Shown: positions 1 to 5,511, counted from the stretch's first letter. The stretch is 5,511 nucleotides of DNA from Gammaproteobacteria bacterium (GCA_027295975.1 JAPUJX010000203.1:1-5511); one strand, 5' to 3'. Numbers and translations: made by a program. The notes: generated by a model from the letters alone, not told the origin.

Positions 1-983
1 GGGATGCGCCCGTCATCGTGCACGCGGTGCGTTTTGCCGTCGGGAAAGCCTAAGTTCTGCACGCTTTTCCAGCCGCGCATACCCACGCTGATGAAAACAA
101 AACCCTCGGGGTCGAAAGCGGTGCGCCCTCCGGCGGCTAAATCGGTACCTGGTGTGTAAAACTCGACCGGCGCGCGATAGATAGTCTCCTCGTCCACCCA
201 CTTGCCGTCACGAATGCGACCACGCACCAGAGCGTTCATCGAAACGGGCCGTTTGGTCTCGCGACTGATAACATTGCAATCAGAACAACGGTCTGTGTAG
301 TGGAGGTAGATCCAGCCGTTTTCCGCATAGTTCGGATGCGGCTTTACATCCAGCATGCGACCTTGACCCCAGTCGAGGCCACCGGGGCGCGGAACGTCGT
401 CATAAACCTTTGGCGTTCCCTCTATCCAAGCGGACTTTTCACCGCTTGCGGAGATTATCCGCAACCCACGCATCCTCTCGGTCAGGAGAATCCGGCCATC
501 GGCCAGAGGCGCGATCGAATAAGGTAGCGGGTCGAGACCTTCGGCGACAAGTTCAACCTTGAGGTCGTAAAGCTCCGTTTTGATCGCCTCTTCTGGAACC
601 GTGAGTTCGAAAGTCAGGCGCATGTCGTTCATCAACATACCCTCACGGTTTTCGATGACCCATAACGCGAGACCTTTGATTTCCTGTTCGGTAAGGGTCT
701 CGGACCAGGCGGGCATGCCTCGTTCGGCAAATCCATCGGCAATGCTGGTTGTGACATCGGCGATCTGGTCACCGTGCATCAGGTCCGACCCAATGAGCGC
801 GGTACCCTGCGCTGCACCTTCCAGTCGCTCTCCATGACAGACCGCACAATTCTCCTGGAACAGATCAGCTACGGCGCGGATGCCACCGCGTGCCTGTTCA
901 CCCGGTTGGCGGGCCTCCTGACCGGTCGCGGTCGACGCAACCAATAAGACAAGACAGCTGAGCGTCAGTTTTGCGGAATTCAT
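1..983 (-). CDS. Cytochrome c / PQQ-dependent sugar dehydrogenase fusion (3' end outside window)
   Basis: Probably an exported quinoprotein that oxidises a sugar or alcohol with PQQ and passes electrons to its own heme c. Only the first 327 residues are visible; the frame stays open to the left edge. The ATG at 983 is preceded by AAGGA six bases upstream and starts a signal peptide (residues 1 to about 20, ending ASTATG). Residues about 35-112 form a cytochrome c domain: heme motif CAVCH at 46-50 and likely axial Met90 in GMPAW. From about residue 138 the protein resembles the soluble glucose dehydrogenase / aldose sugar dehydrogenase (Asd, YliI) propeller: ADGRILLTERMRGLR (161-175), PGGLDWGQGRMLDVKPHPNY (200-219), GGRTAFDPEGFVFISVG (285-301) and HRVHDDGRIP at the edge. 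Where Asd has HFGGR, with the catalytic-base His, this protein has AAGGR (283-287). The family is secure; sugar-oxidising activity is not. It lies 75 bases downstream of the interrupted gene on the same strand. Confidence 0.9.
   Translation of the reverse strand, partial: MNSAKLTLSCLVLLVASTATGQEARQPGEQARGGIRAVADLFQENCAVCHGERLEGAAQGTALIGSDLMHGDQIADVTTSIADGFAERGMPAWSETLTEQEIKGLALWVIENREGMLMNDMRLTFELTVPEEAIKTELYDLKVELVAEGLDPLPYSIAPLADGRILLTERMRGLRIISASGEKSAWIEGTPKVYDDVPRPGGLDWGQGRMLDVKPHPNYAENGWIYLHYTDRCSDCNVISRETKRPVSMNALVRGRIRDGKWVDEETIYRAPVEFYTPGTDLAAGGRTAFDPEGFVFISVGMRGWKSVQNLGFPDGKTHRVHDDGRI
834..848 (-). other. Heme c attachment motif CAVCH
   Basis: These codons specify Cys46-Ala-Val-Cys49-His50, the CxxCH signature for covalent heme c attachment in the periplasm. 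Met90, in GMPAW 40 residues later, fits the sixth ligand. The second CxxC of the protein (Cys233 and Cys236) is followed by Asn and is not a heme site. Confidence 0.9.
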
Positions 984-989
984 TCATGT

Positions 990-994
990 TCCTT
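990..994 (-). promoter_or_regulatory. Ribosome binding site of the dehydrogenase gene
   Basis: AAGGA lies six bases before the ATG at 983. A second ATG at 987 is only two bases from this site and reads a different frame without a signal peptide, so the site decides for 983. Confidence 0.7.
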
Positions 995-1058
995 GCGTAT
1001 CGCTATTTCCCGACCGGGTGTTGCCAGCGAGTTCCAGTATAGGACTACCTCAGAGCGT

Positions 1059-1811
1059 TCAGTCGAGAGCGCCTGGCGACCCCTCCATATCCCTCTCCAG
1101 CATGCGCGCGCCGCGCATGATGTTGCCGAAGGAGTAGTTGCCTTCGTGGCAGGCATACTCATAAAGCCTACCCGCATCAGCCTTCCAGATGTATTCACCT
1201 GTCCATGGTGCGGTCCAGGTCGAGGGGTCTTCGACGGTAAAGCGGTAGAGGATGTTGCCATCGTCCTGCATGGTGAGCCGCTCAACCACATGGTACTCAG
1301 GTGAGCGGCCACGCCTTCCACCAGCCACGGGGTGGAAATTTGTCGTATCGACGACCAGCGTGTCGTCTTCCCACCAGCCGATTGAGTCGCCCAGCCACTT
1401 CTTCTCTGCAGCCGGTATGTGCTCGGAATTCATGCGGACGATGCGTGCGTCGTGCACCATCTCGATCAGAATCATCACATGATCTTCGGTCTGCACCACT
1501 CGCTTGAAGTTGTTGTAACCACTTGGAAGCGTTGGCGCCGCGCCGGTAAACCCGAGGAGGCAACGCTCGGCATTGGGGCGCTGCTCCATATTGTCATAGG
1601 GCCCCGGACCCTCCTTATCAAGCCAATAAGCGGTGCCATCGTTGGTGCGACGAAAGCTCGCGATCAGGTGCTCGCGTGCGGTGGCGGCGACTTCCGTCAT
1701 CGGAGGCCTACGACCATTTTTTGGTTCTACTATGATTGAGGTCCGGAATTTTCCCCCAACGGTGAAGGAATCGGTGCCACGATCGATCCAGAAGTAGTTG
1801 TAACCACCCAC
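1059..1811 (-). CDS. C-terminal fragment carrying the conserved core (250 codons)
   Basis: This is the open frame after the internal stop. The first usable start codon is GTG at 1811, inside the GNVGGYNYFW stretch, with no good ribosome site ahead of it and no signal peptide, so separate translation into an exported product is unlikely. It holds the core: VGGKFRTSIIVEP, DGTAYWLDKEGPGPYD, a Cys in RPNAERCLLGF, the DHVMILIEMVHDARIVRMN block, the double-Trp IGWWEDDTLVVDTTNF block, and the C-terminal EYACHEGNYSFGN block. The two Cys (194 and 331 in whole-protein numbering) could form a disulfide in the periplasm. It ends with TGA at 1059-1061 after ERDMEGSPGALD, so the C-terminus looks complete. 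Confidence 0.55.
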   Translation of the reverse strand: MGGYNYFWIDRGTDSFTVGGKFRTSIIVEPKNGRRPPMTEVAATAREHLIASFRRTNDGTAYWLDKEGPGPYDNMEQRPNAERCLLGFTGAAPTLPSGYNNFKRVVQTEDHVMILIEMVHDARIVRMNSEHIPAAEKKWLGDSIGWWEDDTLVVDTTNFHPVAGGRRGRSPEYHVVERLTMQDDGNILYRFTVEDPSTWTAPWTGEYIWKADAGRLYEYACHEGNYSFGNIMRGARMLERDMEGSPGALD

Positions 1812-1829
1812 GTTACCCGCGGCACCCGG

Positions 1830-1832
1830 TCA
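1830..1832 (-). other. In-frame TGA stop inside a conserved linker
   Basis: Codon 104 of the gene starting at 2141 reads TGA, between GGT (Gly) and CCG (Pro). A single base change at 1831 would give TCA (Ser). No insertion or deletion is needed to join the two halves. Confidence 0.85.
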
Positions 1833-2141
1833 ACCATCTCCACCGTCAGGCGGCGCTTCGCGATCCGGATCGCTGACCGCAGAACGTTCCGCTATGCGAG
1901 TCTGTTCGTTCTTCTCGATCTCGTCGGCTTCTTCCGGGGTGAGATACAGGTTGTCACCAAATTTCTCAGGCCGTTCCAGAGGCGTGAGGGTCGCGGCATT
2001 GTATGTGCCGGACAGGTCCGGCTTGCCGGATGAGGTCCGTTTGATGTCAGCTTCAGCCACGAGGACGGTTGCTGAAGACAGCACGAATCCGATGATGAGG
2101 AGGGTGTTGAGCTTTATGTTGGCTGAACGGGACGAGAACAT
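1830..2141 (-). CDS. N-terminal fragment with signal peptide (103 residues before TGA)
   Basis: This is the part made if the TGA at 1830-1832 terminates. The start is the ATG at 2141, chosen because GGAGG lies seven bases upstream and because it opens directly into a signal peptide (positively charged Arg/Lys near the N-terminus, hydrophobic LNTLLIIGFVLSSATVLVA at 11-29, likely cut near AEA). An ATG ten codons further upstream at 2171 would add a charged, polar leader and has no clear ribosome site. After the signal come the SGKPDLSGTYNAATLTP segment, an acidic stretch with TPEEADEIEKNEQ, and the linker DREAPPDGGDG. On its own it lacks nearly all the conserved core and is probably non-functional. 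Confidence 0.6.
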   Translation of the reverse strand: MFSSRSANIKLNTLLIIGFVLSSATVLVAEADIKRTSSGKPDLSGTYNAATLTPLERPEKFGDNLYLTPEEADEIEKNEQTRIAERSAVSDPDREAPPDGGDG

Positions 2142-2148
2142 GACATAT

Positions 2149-2153
2149 CCTCC
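2149..2153 (-). promoter_or_regulatory. Ribosome binding site GGAGG of the interrupted gene
   Basis: A full GGAGG core sits seven bases before the ATG at 2141. It sets the start there rather than at the upstream in-frame ATG at 2171. The intact, strong site argues against long decay of this gene. Confidence 0.8.
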
Positions 2154-2172
2154 GTCTGACGAGCGAGCCACT

Positions 2173-2178
2173 ACTATA
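2173..2178 (-). promoter_or_regulatory. Possible -10 box TATAGT
   Basis: TATAGT, preceded by TG, lies about 32 bases upstream of the ATG at 2141 and about 20 bases before its ribosome site, a sensible place for a -10 element. No good TTGACA-like box is seen 16 to 19 bases upstream, so an activator or an unusual sigma factor would be needed. This is a weak call. Confidence 0.25.
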
Positions 2179-2185
2179 CATCCGG

Positions 2186-2210
2186 ACGCTCACTTCGGGT
2201 TTGTGAGTGT
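2186..2210. promoter_or_regulatory. Imperfect inverted repeat, possible operator
   Basis: ACGCTCAC (2186-2193) and GTGAGTGT (2203-2210) are reverse complements at seven of eight positions, around a nine-base spacer. The repeat covers the place where the -35 box would lie for the TATAGT at 2173-2178. Its size and position fit a dimeric regulator site, but one short repeat of this kind can occur by chance, and no regulator gene is in the window. Confidence 0.25.
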
Positions 2211-2367
2211 GTCGTTCGATGTTAACAGTTGGGCGCTGAGTAAACGGACCTCTACCGCACCTGGGGTTACGAACGTCCTTCGGGAAACACTGAATGGATG
2301 CGATAGGAATGCCGTGACGAACAAGTGCAATCCCGAGCACCAGTCGCGTAAGCTGGCCACACCCATC

Positions 2368-2373
2368 AGGGAG
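2368..2373 (+). promoter_or_regulatory. Ribosome binding site of the DUF3500 gene
   Basis: AGGGAG lies 11 bases before the GTG at 2385. The spacing is on the long side, and with a GTG start this suggests modest translation. The frame is closed by TAA at 2349-2351 and holds no ATG between there and 2385, so GTG is the only good start. Confidence 0.5.
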
Positions 2374-2384
2374 CACAACAGTTC

Positions 2385-3560
2385 GTGCAACTAATCGTAA
2401 AAGTTTTCCTCGTTCTGGTGGTTTCGATTGCGGTTTTGATCGGGCTCGCATTCTGGAAGCCGGTGGTTGCCTCCAGAGTGATCTGGCCAATCATTGAAGA
2501 CAACATGCTGGACGAACCCTTCCTCGGGCTGACGTCGGATGGAACGATAGAATCCGGTCTCTTTCCCATCGAGTGGACCGGTGCAGACACCGAAGGCGTG
2601 GTTCGGGCGGCCAACGAATTCGTCGCCACCATGAATGCCAGCCAGCGTGAGCGTCTGCTTTTCCCGATAGACGACCTTGAATGGCGGCGCTGGGCGAACA
2701 TCCACATCTCAACCCGACAAGGTGTCGGCCTGTTGGAGATGGATGCGAACCAGACCCAGGCAGCTTTCGGCTTGCTCACGGCGAGCCTCAGCCCAAGCGG
2801 TCTGGAGACCGCCCGAAATATCATGCGCCTGGAAGGCCATCTCTCCGACCTCATGGACGATCACGATCAATATGGGGAAAAACGTTATTGGTTCACTATC
2901 ATGGGAACACCCTCGAACACCGAACCCTGGGGGTGGCAGATAGACGGTCATCATCTGATCATCAACTATTTCGTTCTGGGCGATCAGGTGGTGATGACGC
3001 CAACCTTCATGGGGGCAGAACCGATCCGGGCAACCGAGGGCCGTTTCGCCGGGACCGTCATACTCGAGGAGGAACTTGCGGCGGGACTCGCCCTCGTCAA
3101 CTCCCTCGACGACGCACAACGATCGACGGCCATCATCGAAAGTGACAAGATTTCCAACAACAATCGCGGCGAGTTGTTTCAGGACAACGCGATTGTTCCC
3201 TACGCCGGGGTCAGCTTGGAAGCGTTCTCATTGGAACAGCGCGAGTTGGCCCTGTCTTTGCTCAGGCTGTATATCGGTAACATCGACAGGCCCCATGCCG
3301 AGGTGAAATTGACCGAGATAGTCAACCATTGGAATGATACCCGATTTGCCTGGGTTGGAGGCACCGAGCCGGATAGTGTTTTCTACTATCGAATTCACAG
3401 CCCCGTGGTGATGATCGAATACGACCACCAGAAGCCGGTGGCGCTGGCAGGCCCCGATCTACCGAATCGGGAGCACGTGCATACCGTCGTGCGTACCCCT
3501 AACGGCAACGACTACGGCAAGGATCTGCTCCGCCAACATCTGCAACGGCACCCGCATTGA
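2385..3560 (+). CDS. DUF3500 family protein, membrane-anchored or exported
   Basis: A complete 391-residue protein starting at GTG. Residues about 4-24 (LIVKVFLVLVVSIAVLIGLAF) form an N-terminal membrane helix with no clear signal-peptidase site, so a signal anchor is more likely than full release. The remainder matches my memory of DUF3500: helical SQRERLLFPIDDLEWRRWANIH (86-107), ERYWF-type box EKRYWFTIMGTPSNTEPWGW (165-184), IDGHHLIINYFVLGDQV (186-202), TPTFMGAEP (205-213), a second helical part with SLDDAQRSTAI (240-250) and FSLEQRELALSLLRLYI (281-297), and the tail YYRIHSPVVMIEYDHQ (334-349), HVHTVVRTPNGNDYG (364-378). The conserved His and acidic residues (His189/190, Glu345, Asp347, His364, His366) could bind a metal, which is inference. 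The family's function is unknown to me. It is divergent from the 2141 gene and convergent with the ankyrin gene. Confidence 0.85.
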   Translation: MQLIVKVFLVLVVSIAVLIGLAFWKPVVASRVIWPIIEDNMLDEPFLGLTSDGTIESGLFPIEWTGADTEGVVRAANEFVATMNASQRERLLFPIDDLEWRRWANIHISTRQGVGLLEMDANQTQAAFGLLTASLSPSGLETARNIMRLEGHLSDLMDDHDQYGEKRYWFTIMGTPSNTEPWGWQIDGHHLIINYFVLGDQVVMTPTFMGAEPIRATEGRFAGTVILEEELAAGLALVNSLDDAQRSTAIIESDKISNNNRGELFQDNAIVPYAGVSLEAFSLEQRELALSLLRLYIGNIDRPHAEVKLTEIVNHWNDTRFAWVGGTEPDSVFYYRIHSPVVMIEYDHQKPVALAGPDLPNREHVHTVVRTPNGNDYGKDLLRQHLQRHPH

Positions 3561-3586
3561 GGCAATCGGCGTCTTGTCATGCTCGA

Positions 3587-5511
3587 CTACAGACTTTCGC
3601 CCAAGTCATGCACGAGTCGAATACCGAATACCGTGGCGCCGCCACTTGGCGGCACCGCTACACGATTGGCGGAGCGCTGATATACCGGGCCATCGTCAAA
3701 CGATGCGCCTCTTAGAACGCCAACCTCGCATCCATCGTCGATCCATGCCGAGCCATCGGTCGGCGCATCCTGAAAGTTCGGGTGGAAACAGTCGGCCGTC
3801 CACTCCCAGACGTTACCGGAAAGGTCCTTGATGCCGTTTACGTCCGCAATGTAGATGCCGACGGGCGCCGTATGGCCATAGCCGTCGTCACAGGCAGCAG
3901 CACTTTTCGCCTCCGGAAAGTGTTCCTTGAATCTCACATCACCGATGTTGCCGTACAAACATCCCGCTTCACCGTCCTCTCCCCACGGGTAGAGGGTACC
4001 GCCGCCCGCCCGCAGGGCGTATTCGAACTCGGCTTCCGTCGGCAGTCGCACCCGCTTTCCCGATTCTCGAGTGAACCAGGCCGCGTACCGTACTGCATCG
4101 TTCCTGCTCACGCATACCACAGGATGATCATCCGTCTGGACAAAACCTGGCTCGCGCCAGTCTCTGCGTTCGTCCTCACGCGCCCCAATCCCGCCACAAC
4201 CGCCATCGCTCTTTTCGGCATCCGTAACGTATCCGGTATCGGCAACGAAGCGCGCAAACTCTTCCCGGGTGACCTCAGTGACGGCCATTGCAAAAGCCGC
4301 CACGGTGACCGGGTGAACCGGACCTTCGTCATCGGCACGGCCGGGTTCATCGCCCGGGCTTCCCATCATGAAGCTCCCTCCCGAGACAGGCACAAATTGC
4401 TCCATCTGCCTTGCCTTCTTTTCTGCCGCCAGCCGCGCCTGTTCGTAACCCCCGATGTGCCGCGGTCGAGGACCGCCGGTGGGGATGCCCACGGCGAACA
4501 TGATTTGATGGAGCGCCTCAATGGTCGGCGGCGCCGGTTTGAAATTTCCCGGCCGGTAGCCTTCGGCGATCAGTAGCGGTGTCCAGCCGTAAATGTTGGG
4601 TTTTCGCCATAACCCAGGATCGGCGCCGTGTTCGGCCAGTCGGAACACCACCGACGGAAAGCTGCCGTACGCGGCCCCGTGCATGGCCGTTTCGCCATTG
4701 TCGTTCACCACGTTCACTTCTGCGCCAAGGCTCAGGAGCAACTCGACGACTTCCAGCGCCTCTGTTTCCGTCCCGGCTTCCTCGATGGGGGCATTCGTGC
4801 CAAGCCCCGCAGCGGCCATGAGAGGTGTGGTGTTGTTCGCCGCTCGCAGGAACGGGTCTGCCCTCAATTCGAGCAACAGTTCCATATAAGGTGCGTCCGC
4901 CCGGTCGGCGGCCACCAGAAACGGCGAAGCGCCACGCAATTTGCCGCACGCAAAGCGGCTTACACACGGCTCGACCACGCCCAGACGCGCATTGACGTTC
5001 GCACCCAGATTCACCAGTTCACGGGCGAACTGCAGGCTGGTCAGGTTTCCGGACCCTCTCGGCGCCGGGTCGCCCACGTCGCTGGCATCGGGTTTGCGCA
5101 CCAGGCTCAATCTGTGCAGCGGCGTCAGCCCCGTTCGGGCGTCGTTCGGGTCCGCCCCTGCTTTAACCAGTGCGATCGCAAGCTCGTAATGGCCGTTCTC
5201 GATGGCGAGCAAGAGCGGGCTGGTGCCTTCCCTCGCCATCCGGTAGGCGGGCCCCCCACTGGGGTGAAGCGCCTCGTTGACGTCCACCCCAGCCTCGAGC
5301 AGCGCATGAACGACATCCGCATGGCCTTCACGTGCCGCAAAAAACAGCGGGGTAAAACCCGATTCGAGCGGTGTACGAAAATCGGCCTCCGCATCGACGA
5401 GCGTTTCCACCACGGCCACATGACCTTCGGCCGCAGCCCACATCAATGCAGTCTGTTGACGCCGTTCCCGTGCATTGGGATTGGCCCCGTTGGCGAGAAG
5501 CGCTTTGACCG
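3587..5511 (-). CDS. Ankyrin-repeat / SUMF1-like (FGE-sulfatase fold) fusion protein (5' end outside window)
   Basis: The last 640 residues are visible; the frame is open to the right edge and the first codons (VKALLANGANPNAR) are already ankyrin, so the TTG at 5446 is not the real start. About eight ankyrin repeats follow, for example QTALMWAAAEGHVAVVETL, GFTPLFFAAREGHADVVHAL, GTSPLLLAIENGHYELA and NGETAMHGAAYG, ending with IYGWTPLLIAEGYRPGNFK (4540-4600); two repeats carry long insertions. After a charged linker, 3602-4396 encodes a full SUMF1/FGE-type domain: FVPVSGGSFMMGSPGDEP, EVTREEFARFVADTGYVTDA, DDHPVVCVSRNDAVRYAAWF, KRVRLPTEAEFEYALR, YPWGE, DLSGNVWEWTADCFHP, VLRGASFDDGP, FGIRLV. The two copper-binding catalytic Cys of true FGE are Asp (3692-3694) and Gln (3677-3679), so it should not make formylglycine; binding or another PvdO/EgtB-like role is possible. 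Similar ankyrin arrays, from memory, belong to exported proteins. TAG stop at 3587-3589. Confidence 0.88.
   Translation of the reverse strand, partial: VKALLANGANPNARERRQQTALMWAAAEGHVAVVETLVDAEADFRTPLESGFTPLFFAAREGHADVVHALLEAGVDVNEALHPSGGPAYRMAREGTSPLLLAIENGHYELAIALVKAGADPNDARTGLTPLHRLSLVRKPDASDVGDPAPRGSGNLTSLQFARELVNLGANVNARLGVVEPCVSRFACGKLRGASPFLVAADRADAPYMELLLELRADPFLRAANNTTPLMAAAGLGTNAPIEEAGTETEALEVVELLLSLGAEVNVVNDNGETAMHGAAYGSFPSVVFRLAEHGADPGLWRKPNIYGWTPLLIAEGYRPGNFKPAPPTIEALHQIMFAVGIPTGGPRPRHIGGYEQARLAAEKKARQMEQFVPVSGGSFMMGSPGDEPGRADDEGPVHPVTVAAFAMAVTEVTREEFARFVADTGYVTDAEKSDGGCGGIGAREDERRDWREPGFVQTDDHPVVCVSRNDAVRYAAWFTRESGKRVRLPTEAEFEYALRAGGGTLYPWGEDGEAGCLYGNIGDVRFKEHFPEAKSAAACDDGYGHTAPVGIYIADVNGIKDLSGNVWEWTADCFHPNFQDAPTDGSAWIDDGCEVGVLRGASFDDGPVYQRSANRVAVPPSGGATVFGIRLVHDLGESL
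3602..4396 (-). other. SUMF1/FGE-like domain lacking catalytic cysteines
   Basis: About 265 residues, the usual size for this fold. The diagnostic core motifs are all present: GGSFMMGS near the start, RLPTEAEFEYA, PWG, GNVWEW and the RGASF strand. In the segment 3662-3712 the FGE pattern RGGSxxCxxxxC becomes RGASFDDGPVYQ, and the terminal GFRC becomes FGIRL. Six other Cys residues remain in the domain and could form disulfides outside the cytoplasm. Confidence 0.85.
4500..5511 (-). repeat. Ankyrin-repeat coding array
   Basis: About eight complete and one partial degenerate repeat of around 33 residues with the TPL-AA-GH-VV-LL-GADxN pattern. The similarity is at protein level; the DNA repeats are diverged, so recent expansion is not suggested. 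Repeats in 4950-5140 and 4720-4830 carry loops of roughly 10 to 30 extra residues, typical of the exported bacterial ankyrin proteins I recall. Confidence 0.8.

Larger units (their letters stand above)
1059..2141 (-). pseudogene. Exported protein of unknown function, interrupted by one in-frame TGA
   Basis: The 5' part (2141-1833) and 3' part (1829-1062) are in the same frame and together make one protein of about 360 residues; only the TGA at 1830-1832 (codon 104) separates them. Reading through gives GGDG-stop-PGAAGNVGGYN, a continuous Gly-rich linker. From memory, the same family in many Acidobacteria and Proteobacteria has an uninterrupted linker here, usually with Ser at the stop position; I cannot confirm this by search. 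The protein has a signal peptide, then KPDLSGTY (40-47), LTPLERP (52-58), HVMILIEMVHDARIVRMN (221-238), KWLGDSIGWWEDDTLVVDTT (248-267) and YEYACHEGNYSFGNIMRGAR (327-346). I know no assigned function for the family. Beyond the stop the frame is intact for about 255 codons, which suggests a very recent nonsense mutation, a sequence error, or readthrough. TGA also ends the gene at 1059-1061, so recoding across the genome is unlikely. Confidence 0.75.
2142..2384. other. Divergent intergenic region
   Basis: These 243 bases separate the start of the minus-strand pair from the start of the DUF3500 gene and must hold promoters for both directions. Besides the sites listed separately there is an 8-base palindrome TGTTAACA at 2220-2227. 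I find no convincing plus-strand -35/-10 pair for the DUF3500 gene and no coding potential; short open frames crossing here are neither preceded by ribosome sites nor protein-like. Confidence 0.6.

Noticed and set aside
984..1058. A separate promoter or terminator between the interrupted gene and the dehydrogenase gene.
   Set aside because: Only the ribosome site stands out. No hairpin or convincing -35/-10 pair was found, so co-transcription is the simpler reading.
1800..1832. Possible selenocysteine insertion at the TGA: a hairpin GTAAC-(7 bases)-GTTAC begins 13 bases downstream of it on the minus strand.
   Set aside because: The stem is only five pairs and also encodes the conserved Gly-rich linker, it lacks recognisable bacterial SECIS detail, and the residue I recall in homologs at this place is Ser rather than Cys. 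A nonsense mutation or error is simpler.
1059..1832. TGA reassigned to an amino acid throughout this genome.
   Set aside because: TGA ends this gene at 1059-1061 and the DUF3500 gene at 3558-3560, both where a stop is expected, and TGG serves for Trp throughout.
1894..2394. A 166-codon plus-strand open frame crossing the divergent region.
   Set aside because: It is antisense to the signal-peptide end of the interrupted gene and overlaps the start of the DUF3500 gene. Its translation is low in protein-like pattern.
2366..2854. A minus-strand open frame of 162 codons.
   Set aside because: It is a shadow opposite the N-terminal third of the DUF3500 gene, rich in Arg and Ser, with no start signal.
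3561..3586. A bidirectional terminator between the two convergent genes.
   Set aside because: The 26-base gap and its flanks hold no stable GC-rich hairpin with a T tract in either direction.
3782..4576. A 264-codon plus-strand open frame.
   Set aside because: It lies wholly antisense to the ankyrin/SUMF1 gene, which has clear domain motifs over the same bases. Its product has no recognisable motif or signal, and it has no ribosome site that stands out.
5444..5446. TTG as the start codon of the ankyrin/SUMF1 gene.
   Set aside because: Codons further upstream in the same frame to the window edge encode a good ankyrin segment (LLANGANPNAR), so the gene begins outside the window.

Overview
The window is a gene-dense, moderately GC-rich bacterial segment. 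It has strong Shine-Dalgarno sites, one GTG start, and genes for exported proteins. The protein families (cytochrome c-linked PQQ sugar dehydrogenase, DUF3500, a secreted family without a name known to me, and long ankyrin proteins) are ones I associate with environmental Proteobacteria (mainly Gammaproteobacteria) and Acidobacteria. This is an impression from the families, and no marker gene here fixes the taxon. No RNA gene, insertion sequence, CRISPR array or phage gene was seen.

Layout. Positions 1-983 (minus) hold the first 327 residues of an exported enzyme with an N-terminal cytochrome c domain joined to a PQQ-dependent sugar dehydrogenase beta-propeller; it runs off the left edge. Positions 1059-2141 (minus) hold a roughly 360-residue exported protein of unknown function, cut by a single in-frame TGA at 1830-1832 with no frameshift. 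The two lie head to tail with 75 bases between them and may be co-transcribed. Positions 2142-2384 are the divergent control region, with a -10-like box and an imperfect inverted repeat in front of the minus-strand pair. Positions 2385-3560 (plus) encode a complete membrane-anchored or exported DUF3500 protein. After only 26 bases, and convergent with it, positions 3587-5511 (minus) hold the C-terminal 640 residues of a protein that fuses an ankyrin-repeat array to a formylglycine-generating-enzyme-like (SUMF1/PvdO-type) domain; it runs off the right edge.

How they fit together. The three proteins whose N-termini are visible have signal peptides or signal anchors, so they probably act in or face the periplasm. 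The dehydrogenase would oxidise a sugar or alcohol and pass electrons through its own heme c. No shared pathway is shown for the others. The main points of interest are the in-frame stop, the ankyrin-SUMF1 fusion lacking both catalytic cysteines, and the dehydrogenase lacking the usual catalytic histidine.
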